This document shows positions 1 through 6,557 of a DNA stretch of 64,000 bases, piece after piece; the first letter of the stretch is position 1; every line of letters begins with the position of its first letter. The stretch is from Methylobacterium sp. Leaf117. GTDB taxonomy: Bacteria > Pseudomonadota > Alphaproteobacteria > Rhizobiales > Beijerinckiaceae. The stretch covers positions 196,295-260,294 of the forward strand of contig NZ_LMNL01000034.1 in the NCBI RefSeq assembly GCF_001422985.1, in the 5' to 3' direction. The notes below the pieces were generated by a model. The model was not told the DNA's origin. It saw only the letters and a list, made by a program, of their open reading frames with translations, and did no database searches. The translations under genes and the position numbers were made by a program.

Positions 1-649
1 GGTGGAAGCGGGCGAGCGCGTAGGCGTTGATGGCGTCGGCCACCATGGTGGCGGTCTTGAAATCGGGGTTCTTCAGCTCGAACACCAGTTCGGGCAGATC
101 GCGAAAGGTGCCCGGCACCTCGCGCTCGATCAGGGCGCCGTTGGGGATGCGGCCGGCGGTCGGCACGCCCTGCGTCACCGTCTCGGCCTGGCCGCCGACG
201 CTGAAGCCCGAGACCGCCAGCGGCCCCTGCGCGGCGGCGTAGGTCAGGCTGTCGCCGCCCATCAGGGGCGTCATCAGCAGGGTGCCGCCCTTGAGCGAGG
301 TGGCGTCGCCGAGCGAGGTCACGGTGACGTCGATGCGCGAGCCGGTGCCGGTGTAGGGCGGCAGGTCGGCGGTCACCATCACGGCGGCGACGTTGCGGGT
401 GCGCAGGCGGGCGTCGCGCACGTTGATGCCCATGCGGTCGAGCATCGATTGCAGCGACTGCTCGGTGAACTGGGCGTTGCGCAGGGTGTCGCCGGTGCCC
501 TGCAGGCCGGTGACGAGGCCGTAGCCCACGAGCTGGTTGTCGCGCACGCCCTTCAGGGTGGCGATGTCCTTGATCCGGGTCCCCGCCGCGGTGGCGGGCG
601 CGGGCAGGACCAGAAGCATCGCCGCGATCAGCGCCAGAACGCGGCGCAT
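1..649 (-). CDS. flgI: Flagellar P-ring protein FlgI (C-terminal part outside window)
   Basis: FlgI forms the P ring around the flagellar rod in the periplasm/peptidoglycan layer. The first 216 residues are visible and the stop lies beyond position 1. They begin with a Sec signal peptide (MRRVLALIAAMLLVLPAP, Ala-rich cleavage region) and continue with the family N-terminus: RIKDIATLKGVRDNQLVGYG, GLQGTGDTLRNAQFT, then MLDRMG. The start ATG overlaps the flgA stop (ATGA), so the two are translationally coupled and flgI is the last visible gene of the flgB-flgC-fliE-flgG-flgA-flgI series. Identification is firm; the C-terminal half cannot be judged. Confidence 0.95.
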   Translation of the reverse strand, partial: MRRVLALIAAMLLVLPAPATAAGTRIKDIATLKGVRDNQLVGYGLVTGLQGTGDTLRNAQFTEQSLQSMLDRMGINVRDARLRTRNVAAVMVTADLPPYTGTGSRIDVTVTSLGDATSLKGGTLLMTPLMGGDSLTYAAAQGPLAVSGFSVGGQAETVTQGVPTAGRIPNGALIEREVPGTFRDLPELVFELKNPDFKTATMVADAINAYALARFH

Positions 650-1119
650 CAGCGGTCCCCGGTCCGGATTCGGCCGTCGGCCATCACGGTGCCGAGCACG
701 ATGCGGTTGGTGTCGGTGTTGCGCACCCGGATGACGTCGCCGAGGCCGCCGTTCTGGAGCGGCGCGCCGACGGCGGTGATGAGCAGGCCGTGCTCCTCGA
801 ACACGATCTGGGTCGGCGTGCCCCGGCTCACGAGGCGCGGGTCGTCGACGGCGTTGACCGGCACCGGCTCGCCGGGCAGCAACATCCGCTTGGCGATGCG
901 GCCGGTGATCGCCAGCGGCGCGTCGACCACGGCGGTGCGGGCCCGGAAGTTCTCGGGGTAGGCCTGCATCCGCAGCATCGTCTCCTTGATGGTGTCGCCG
1001 GGATAGATCGTCACCGTGGGGACCGGCAGCATCAGGTCCGCGGCCGAAGCCGAGCCGGCGAGGAGACCCAGCCCGGCGGCGAGGGCCGCGCGGCGCCCGG
1101 TGCGCTTGAGAAAAGCCAT
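649..1119 (-). CDS. flgA: Flagellar basal body P-ring formation protein FlgA
   Basis: FlgA is the periplasmic chaperone for P-ring (FlgI) assembly. The 156-residue product has an N-terminal signal peptide (RRAALAAGLGLLAGSASA, then ADLMLP) and the SAF-type core: residues 30-50 with the YPGDTIKE stretch, RIAKRMLLPGEPVPVNAVDD in the middle, and a C-terminus (VRNTDTNRIVLGTVMADGRI) typical of FlgA. It is shorter than enteric FlgA but normal for Rhizobiales. It sits directly before flgI with a 1-nt overlap, consistent with coupled synthesis of chaperone and ring subunit. Confidence 0.93.
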   Translation of the reverse strand: MAFLKRTGRRAALAAGLGLLAGSASAADLMLPVPTVTIYPGDTIKETMLRMQAYPENFRARTAVVDAPLAITGRIAKRMLLPGEPVPVNAVDDPRLVSRGTPTQIVFEEHGLLITAVGAPLQNGGLGDVIRVRNTDTNRIVLGTVMADGRIRTGDR

Positions 1120-1240
1120 GACGTGGTCGCGCCCTTGAAAGCTGGCCCGGTGGGGCGGCCGCCGGCCGCGCCGGGAGGCCGGAGCCCCCCGACGCCGCGG
1201 CGTCGGTGTGAAGGTCGGTGGTGCAGGCGCCGGAGGGCGC

Positions 1241-2029
1241 CTAGCGGATGCCCTTGGAGACCGTGCCGGCCATCTCGTCGGCGGCCTGGATCACCTTCGA
1301 GTTCATCTCGAAGGCGCGCTGGGCCGTGATCATGTTGGTGATCTCCTTGACGGGATCGACGTTCGAGCTTTCGAGGTAGCCCTGCTGCAGCTTGCCGAAG
1401 CTCGGATCGCCGGGCACGCCGGTGACCGGCGCGCCGGAGGCGCCGGTCTCGCGGTAGAGGCCGTTGCCCAGGGGCTCCAGGCCGGCATCGTTGGCGAAGT
1501 TGGCGAGCGTGATCTGGCCGAGGTTCTGCGGCTGCACCTGCCCGTCGACCTTGGCGAAGACCTGGCCCGACAGGTTGATCACCACGTCGACCGCCCCGTT
1601 GGGGATGAGGATCGCCGGGTCGAGGGCATAGCCCTCCAGGGTCACGATCTGGCCGGCATTGTTGCGGTTGAACGCGCCGGCGCGGGTGTAGTTGATCTCG
1701 CCGTTGGGGTTGGTGATCTGGAAGTAGCCCCGGCCGTTGACCGCGAGGTCGAGCTGGTTGGCGGTGTTGGCGAGCGGCCCCTGCCGGTGCAGGTTGCGGA
1801 TGGCGGCGGTGCGCACGCCGAGACCCAGCATGGCGCCCTCCGGCACCGGCTCCTGGCCGGCCTGGTTGGGCACGCCCTGCTGGCGCTCGGCCTGGTAGAG
1901 CAGGTCGGTGAACTCGGCCCGCGCGCCCTTGAACCCGGTGGTGTTCAGGTTGGCGATGTTGTTGGCGATGACCTCGAGGTTCATCTGCTGGGCATTCATG
2001 CCCGTGGCCGCGATGGCGAGCGCTCTCAT
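1241..2029 (-). CDS. flgG: Flagellar distal rod protein FlgG
   Basis: FlgG builds the distal rod of the flagellar axle. The 262-residue product has the rod/hook N-terminal signature ([30 protein letters not shown]), the central [13 protein letters not shown] strand region, and the C-terminal amphipathic helix containing [20 protein letters not shown] that all axial proteins share. Length matches the family (about 260). It lies between fliE and flgA as in Brucella and Sinorhizobium. The ~95 nt before its start contain a short tandem repeat, described separately. Confidence 0.97.
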   Translation of the reverse strand: MRALAIAATGMNAQQMNLEVIANNIANLNTTGFKGARAEFTDLLYQAERQQGVPNQAGQEPVPEGAMLGLGVRTAAIRNLHRQGPLANTANQLDLAVNGRGYFQITNPNGEINYTRAGAFNRNNAGQIVTLEGYALDPAILIPNGAVDVVINLSGQVFAKVDGQVQPQNLGQITLANFANDAGLEPLGNGLYRETGASGAPVTGVPGDPSFGKLQQGYLESSNVDPVKEITNMITAQRAFEMNSKVIQAADEMAGTVSKGIR

Positions 2030-2075
2030 AGGTTCACGGTTCCGTCGGGTCGGTGCGGCAGGGTTTTGAAACGAT

Positions 2076-2132
2076 CAGATCGGCGAAAAACTCAGATCGG
2101 GAGAGCTTCAGATCGGCAGAGCCTCAGATCGG
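2076..2132. repeat. Four-copy direct repeat (CAGATCGG core) between fliE and flgG
   Basis: The octamer CAGATCGG occurs at 2076, 2093, 2109 and 2125, a spacing of 17, 16 and 16 nt, with partly conserved spacers (GAGAGCTT, CAGAGCCT). The last copy overlaps the fliE stop codon and the first lies about 46 nt upstream of the flgG start on the minus strand. The repeat is read directly from the sequence. It could be replication slippage or a regulatory/RNA-structure element; nothing here decides this. Confidence 0.8.
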
Positions 2133-2468
2133 CATGCGGCTGAGTTCGAGATAGGCGGCGACCACCTTGTCCCGGACCGCGATGGCGGTCTGCAGGCTCT
2201 GCTCGGCCGACATCACCGCTTCGACCACCTGCTGCGTCGAGGCCTTGCCCTGGATGCCCGAGATGGCGGTGGCCTCGCCGGTGCGCAGCGAGGTGCGCAG
2301 GCCCCCGGCGAGCTGGGCCATGACGTCGGCGAAATCGGTGCCGGGAGCGGCCGGGGTGGTCGCCGGCATCACCGGAAAGCTGGTCCGCGCCAGGGGCAGC
2401 GCGGCCTCGGTGCGGGTGAGGCCGGCGGCCCGGTCGAAGGCGGCGAGCGAGGTGAGGGCTTCGATCAT
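2124..2468 (-). CDS. fliE: Flagellar hook-basal body complex protein FliE
   Basis: FliE joins the MS ring to the proximal rod and is needed to open the export gate. The product has 114 residues. The C-terminal half carries the family pattern: TDFADVMAQLAGGLRTSLRT, then a G-I-x-G segment (AISGIQGKASTQQVVEAVMS), AEQSLQTAIAVRDKVVAAYL, ending SRMPI; the final VRDKVVAAYLE helix is the hallmark. It sits in the conserved position between flgC and flgG, 9 nt from flgC. It has no signal peptide, as expected for a type III substrate. Confidence 0.93.
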   Translation of the reverse strand: MIEALTSLAAFDRAAGLTRTEAALPLARTSFPVMPATTPAAPGTDFADVMAQLAGGLRTSLRTGEATAISGIQGKASTQQVVEAVMSAEQSLQTAIAVRDKVVAAYLELSRMPI

Positions 2469-2477
2469 CGCTTGGGT

Positions 2478-2894
2478 TCAGGTCCTCAGGAGGTCGATGA
2501 CGCTGGCGACCATGGCGCGAGCCTGCTTGATCACCTGCACGTTGGCTTCGAAGGAGCGGTTGGCCTCGCGGATGTCGGCCATCTCCATCAGGACGTTGAC
2601 GTTGGGCATCTTGACGTTGCCCTCGGCATCGGCGGCCGGGTTGCCGGGGTCGCGCTCGATGCGGAAGGGCGCGTCGTCGGTGCCGATCCTGCGCAGGGCG
2701 ACGGTGGGGCCGCCGGCCGCCCGGTCCAGGGCGGAGCGGAAGGTCACGGTCTTGCGCGCATAGGGGTCTGACCCCGGGGCGTCGCCCGTGGACTGGGCGT
2801 TGGCCACGTTCTCGGCGGCGATGCGCAGGCGCAGGGACTGCGCCTCCATGCCGGCGGTGGCGAGACGGGTGGAGGCGGCGAGCGGGTCGATCAT
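2478..2894 (-). CDS. flgC: Flagellar proximal rod protein FlgC
   Basis: FlgC is a proximal rod subunit exported by the flagellar type III system. The 138-residue product contains the rod N-terminus (RLRIAAENVANAQSTGDAPG, then SDPYARKTV), the FlgC-specific central part KMPNVNVLMEMADIREANRS, and the C-terminal helix FEANVQVIKQARAMVASVID LL. Its start overlaps the flgB stop (TGATGA), indicating coupling. Length matches the family. Confidence 0.96.
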   Translation of the reverse strand: MIDPLAASTRLATAGMEAQSLRLRIAAENVANAQSTGDAPGSDPYARKTVTFRSALDRAAGGPTVALRRIGTDDAPFRIERDPGNPAADAEGNVKMPNVNVLMEMADIREANRSFEANVQVIKQARAMVASVIDLLRT

Positions 2895-3280
2895 CAGCTG
2901 CCCCGGACCGCCGCCTTGAGCATCCGGTCGAAGGCCTTGACGATGCCCATGTTGAGGTTGTGCTGGCCGCTGACCTCGCCGGCCTTGAGCATCTCCTGCT
3001 CCAGGCTGACGGAGCTGCCCGTCGACAGGGCGTCCCAGGCCTCGGCGGCCGCGACCGGCTTCGTCGGGATGCGGCCCTCGCCCGTGGTGACGTGGGCGCT
3101 CTGCGTCATGGCCAAGCCGGACGCGGCGGTGCGCGCCATCACCTCGGAGAACGGCACCACGTCCCGCGCCTTGTAGTCGGGCGTGTTGGCGTTGGCGACG
3201 TTGCTGGCGATGGTCGCCTGCCGCACCCCGAGGTAGCGCGCCTGCTGCGAGGCCAAATCGAAAAGATAGACGCCCGTCAC
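2894..3280 (-). CDS. flgB: Flagellar proximal rod protein FlgB
   Basis: FlgB is the first proximal rod subunit. The 128-residue product begins with a GTG codon and shows the rod signature RQATIASNVANANTPDYKAR DVVPFSEVM, the spacer with SSVSLEQEMLKAGEVSGQHN, and the terminal helix with IVKAFDRMLKAAV. It is the promoter-proximal gene of the flgB-flgC-fliE-flgG-flgA-flgI run, so the operon promoter should lie in the ~900 nt upstream. FlgB normally opens this operon in Rhizobiales. Confidence 0.95.
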   Translation of the reverse strand: MTGVYLFDLASQQARYLGVRQATIASNVANANTPDYKARDVVPFSEVMARTAASGLAMTQSAHVTTGEGRIPTKPVAAAEAWDALSTGSSVSLEQEMLKAGEVSGQHNLNMGIVKAFDRMLKAAVRGS

Positions 3281-4208
3281 GGCTGGCTCCGGTCCCGATC
3301 GTTCATGACCGGAGCATTAGGGCGGCTATCTTGTCCGAGGCTGGCGGGGGTGGGCGGGCGATTTTCTCAAGGCTCAAAGCCTCGGCTGGGGCCACCCGGC
3401 CGTCAGACTCTAAGAGCCTGCGGTAGCTTCGTAAGAGAGGCCTCGCGGGCGACAGCAACCAAGCTTCGACACGGAATCGACCACTCTCTCGGAGGCGGCT
3501 GCGTTGCGCGGCTATTTCCCTTTCAGCCAAGCGGCATTGATCCACGATCGCGGCGCAACACGGAGCGAAGAAAACGCTTTCCCGCCGTCGACGTCTGAGA
3601 GACGCAGAACCTGTTCGCCGGGAGGGCATACGATCCCTCCCAAGGACCGACCGCCCAACCGGAGATCCGGCTGTTGCTGCGGAGCCAGTGAAAGCATTGC
3701 AAAACCCGTTTTCTCAGCAATCAATTTCGCGACACACTTTCCCGACAGAATCGAGCTGCTGTGTTGCGCGCACGGTCTCAAACCTGCGAGCCGTTGGGAA
3801 AACGGTCGGTTTTCTGACATTAACCCGCGGACCGTCTAAATCGGTTTGATCCGGAAGCAATAAGAAAACATTCTTGTATTAACGACGTCGTGCTTGCTCA
3901 AGACGGACAAGCCTACGCACAACGATGAGAGACATTGCTAGAGCTGCGCGAGGGACACACCTTTCTCGACAAATAACCGAATGAAACCGATTGCCCATAC
4001 TCCGCGCCCGCGCTTGACGATCAACAAGTTGTTACAAAAGAGCAGGCAAATCCTCGCCTAGAAGAAGATTTTGGATTTGATAACATCGATCCTAAGTATT
4101 TTTTACTCGGTTTACCCCCGTGGATCTTTGATAAGCTCGTAAAAATTTCGGATCGATGAGCCGTAGCGATAGGTTCTTCGGCCTAGCAACACTAAGGATC
4201 GCATCCCC
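3281..4208. other. Long gene-free spacer upstream of flgB and the CBM/DUF5648 gene
   Basis: About 930 nt with no convincing gene separate the divergent flgB (minus) and the CBM/DUF5648 gene (plus). Base composition changes inside it: 3281-3600 is GC-rich like the flagellar genes, while 3700-4208 is visibly AT-richer with runs such as TATTTTTTAC. Short open frames in 3300-3840 on both strands have no recognisable family or good ribosome-binding site. The promoters of both flanking genes must lie here, but I cannot place a convincing -35/-10 pair. Confidence 0.6.
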
Positions 4209-5075
4209 ATGGCAGACACGTTTACGTTCCGCATTTCGGAAGACCGGTTCGAGTATAAAGCTGACGCTGAGTTCGTTGTAAAGATAAACGGAGTGGCATA
4301 TAGCGATACGCTTACTTCTACATCATCGCATACAGCAGGATTATACCAGGACTTTAGTTTTACGGGCGACTTCAGTAATGCCCAACAGGTTTCGGTTACA
4401 TTTCTGAATGATATTTCTAACGGTATGGGTGCTGACCGGAACCTATATGTCGATAGTTTTAGCTTTAATGGTAATACCGTGAGCGGCTCAAGCGCTTCGT
4501 ATACGAATGGTGCGCCGTCTTTCGGAAGCACAGGTCTTTATAAGACGTTCGATACAGCAGCGTTCAACGTCAATGGGCATGCGGGCAACACCGAAGTCGG
4601 TACGTATACGTCTGAGGGTGTGCACCGCTTCTTCAACACGAAGACCGGCGGGCATTTCTTCACGATCTCTGACGCGGAAGATGCACAGGTGCTAGCTACC
4701 CGTCCTGATCTGCGGCCCGAAGGAATTGGCTTTGGTGGATTTGCCACGGACCAAGGTGCGGCGACGGAGGAGGTATACCGCTTTTTCAACACCAAAACCG
4801 GTGGTCACTTCTTCACGACTTCGGAGGGCGAGCGTGACGAAGTGATCGCCACCAACCGTGACTACAAACTGGAAGGCGTGGGCTTCTACGACTTTGCGGT
4901 CGATCAAGGCGCTGCAACGGAGGAAGTGTACCGCTTTTTCAACACGAAGACTGGTGGACACTTCTTCACCGCCTCTGAAGGCGAGCGCGATCAAGTGATC
5001 GCTACCAATCATGACTACAAATTTGAAGGTATTGCTTTCTACGCTCCGGAACATGCAGGTACATTTATAGTTTAA
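4209..5075 (+). CDS. CBM60-like carbohydrate-binding protein with three DUF5648-type repeats
   Basis: The 288-residue product has two parts. Residues 1-90 resemble the Ca-dependent xylan-binding module family (CBM60): a beta-rich domain with EFVVKINGVAYSDTLTS, FSFTGDFSNAQQVSVTFLND and MGADRNLYVDSFSFNG, where Asp and Asn would bind calcium. Residues ~138-280 contain three ~43-residue repeats, each starting VHRFFNTKTGGHFFT or VYRFFNTKTGGHFFT and ending EG(I/V)xF(Y/G), as in DUF5648. There is no N-terminal signal peptide, so export would need another route (type I secretion is possible but no secretion genes are adjacent). A weak AAGGA precedes the ATG. The gene is much AT-richer than its neighbours, suggesting transfer. 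A cell-surface or secreted sugar-binding role is inferred. Confidence 0.75.
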   Translation: MADTFTFRISEDRFEYKADAEFVVKINGVAYSDTLTSTSSHTAGLYQDFSFTGDFSNAQQVSVTFLNDISNGMGADRNLYVDSFSFNGNTVSGSSASYTNGAPSFGSTGLYKTFDTAAFNVNGHAGNTEVGTYTSEGVHRFFNTKTGGHFFTISDAEDAQVLATRPDLRPEGIGFGGFATDQGAATEEVYRFFNTKTGGHFFTTSEGERDEVIATNRDYKLEGVGFYDFAVDQGAATEEVYRFFNTKTGGHFFTASEGERDQVIATNHDYKFEGIAFYAPEHAGTFIV

Positions 5076-5114
5076 ACTCGGCACGACACCAATCCGTCGA
5101 ATAAACGTCCCGCG

Positions 5115-5148
5115 AGCGTGACGGCAGATATCTCGCTGCCGTCACGCT
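5115..5148 (+). terminator. Strong hairpin after the CBM/DUF5648 gene
   Basis: A perfect 13-bp stem (AGCGTGACGGCAG paired with CTGCCGTCACGCT) with an 8-nt loop lies 40 nt after the stop codon. Only a short TTG follows, so it is not a classical U-tract terminator, but the position and stability suggest transcript termination or 3'-end protection. Confidence 0.6.
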
Positions 5149-5445
5149 TGTGCAGGTCGGCATGGAGAGCCACGCCAGCGAGAGCGAGCTCGTCTTTGCG
5201 GACAGCCCCGTACCGGCCCGACCGTGTTGCGTTCAGAACCAAACTTATGATTTCCAATCAGCTTTTCCTAACGGGTTTGAGCGTCAGGTTTACGGTCGTT
5301 TGATCGAACCCAAACGTATTCCCGACGGGTGCACGCAATCGCTCATCCGCCGCCCGCTAGGGCAGCTCGGTTCACGCCGGGGCAGCAAGCGACCCTTGGC
5401 GTCGTAGCCAACGAGCGGGGATATTTGCGTAACTCCAAATAATCG

Positions 5446-5474
5446 TTGACGCGAGAATTTATGTGGTTACACAT
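5446..5474 (+). promoter_or_regulatory. Candidate brnT promoter with palindromic operator
   Basis: A TTGACG hexamer (5446-5451) resembles a -35 box. About 10 nt further on lies a perfect inverted repeat, ATGTG-GTTA-CACAT (5461-5474), just 5 nt before the brnT start. In BrnTA systems the antitoxin BrnA, alone or with BrnT, binds an inverted repeat in its own promoter, so this palindrome is a good operator candidate. The -10 box would overlap it (CACATA or similar), but no strong -10 match is present. Confidence 0.45.
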
Positions 5475-5479
5475 AAGCA

Positions 5480-5752
5480 ATGGTGGTGACCTTCCACCCC
5501 GCGAAAAGAGATGAGGCGTTGACCGAGCGCGGCCGCGATTTCGCGCTGGCATCCGAGGTGTTTGCCAGTTCCCTCGTCACCGTCCTCGACGACCGACAGG
5601 AATACGGCGAGGAACGCCTCGTCACGGTCGGCCTGCTGATCGGCCGGATGGTGGTGGTGTGCTGGACGCCGCGCGGCGAGGATCGCCATGTTTTTTCGAT
5701 GAGGAAGGTCAATGACAGCGAGCAAAAGAAATACGCTTCGCTCCTCCGTTAG
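5480..5752 (+). CDS. brnT: BrnT-type toxin (ribonuclease) of a type II toxin-antitoxin pair
   Basis: BrnT is a RelE-fold ribonuclease that cleaves RNA and arrests growth. The 90-residue product follows the family pattern: an N-terminal F-x-P-A-K-R start (VTFHPAKRDEALTERGRDFA), LASEVFASSLVTVLDDRQEY, then YGEERLVTVGLLIGRMVVVC and the C-terminal W-T-P-R-G segment ending SMRKVNDSEQKKYASLLR. The usual first motif F-x-W-D-x-x-K is partly degenerate here (FHPAK). It overlaps the downstream antitoxin by 41 nt in another frame, the normal toxin-first arrangement for BrnTA. A palindrome 5 nt upstream of the start may be the operator. Confidence 0.82.
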   Translation: MVVTFHPAKRDEALTERGRDFALASEVFASSLVTVLDDRQEYGEERLVTVGLLIGRMVVVCWTPRGEDRHVFSMRKVNDSEQKKYASLLR

Positions 5753-6032
5753 GGGAATTGGGGCAACCGACCTCGCCAAGGTGGACTCTCACGAGATCAC
5801 CGCCGAAGAGTACGATGAGATTCCGGAGCTGACTGACGAGATGATGAGCCGGGCCGTGCCCGGCGACGGCGTCGAGTTGCTCAAGCGGGGTCGCGGCCGG
5901 CCGCCTTCCGACAGCCCTAAGCGACAGGTCACATTGCGCCTGGACGGAGATTTGGTCGAGGCGATGCGGGCGAGTGGGCCGGGTTGGCAGACCCGCGCGA
6001 ACGACGCCCTGCGCAAGCGGTTCAAGGCGTAG
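5712..6032 (+). CDS. brnA: BrnA-type antitoxin
   Basis: BrnA neutralises BrnT and represses the operon through a ribbon-helix-helix DNA-binding domain. The 106-residue product has an N-terminal toxin-binding part rich in Asp/Glu (ITAEEYDEIPELTDEMMSRA) and the C-terminal RHH region GRPPSDSPKRQVTLRLDGDL followed by VEAMRASGPGWQTRANDALR, the characteristic 'GWQTRxNxxLR' ending of BrnA. It overlaps brnT by 41 nt. Family assignment is secure from motifs; activity of the pair is inferred. Confidence 0.85.
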   Translation: MTASKRNTLRSSVRGIGATDLAKVDSHEITAEEYDEIPELTDEMMSRAVPGDGVELLKRGRGRPPSDSPKRQVTLRLDGDLVEAMRASGPGWQTRANDALRKRFKA

Positions 6033-6557
6033 TGGCTCGCTCTTCGCCGCGGCAAACATCCGGCTAGGACAACAGACCCGATGGCGATCATCGAAGCCGA
6101 GGCCATGTGGGAGACGCAAGGCCCAGACGAGTAGAGAAAACGACCGTTTGTTCCGCCTACCAGATGCTGATTCATTCAATGCCACAGCGGGCGGATACGC
6201 ACCGGATTACGCCTGCCTTGTGATCGTACAGCCTCGCAGCTTTGATGATTGTGGCCCGCTGGACCCCTCACTTCACCTCAGGGCAGGTGCTTGCCTTGAT
6301 CCCATCGCATCATCCCGCCCGAAACACCGCACAGCGTCACGGCGTCGGACAATCGCTTGCGCTGAAGATCTGACCCGATGGGGACGGCGATCTCTCTTGC
6401 AGGTCGGCCTGCTTGACACAGCGTGGCCCCACCCCCTCAGTGGCCCCATCGCACCGTCACCGGGGCGCCACAGAACAACAAATCGGCCCCCTCTGTTCCG
6501 CACCCCACGCCCCACTGTGCCGATGTCCCCTCCCCCCGTCTCCGTCCGGTCCGCCCC
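6033..6557. other. Spacer between brnA and the heparinase-like gene
   Basis: About 525 nt without a recognisable gene. A 17-codon open frame starts at 6080 but has no supporting features. The last ~130 nt (6423-6557) are open in frame with the downstream gene, but they encode a Pro-rich, low-complexity stretch, so I treat them as leader rather than protein. No terminator or clear promoter is visible. Confidence 0.5.

Noticed and set aside
3303..3840. Short open frames upstream of flgB on both strands
   Set aside because: No ribosome-binding site, no family, and overlapping frames of equal plausibility; treated as spacer.
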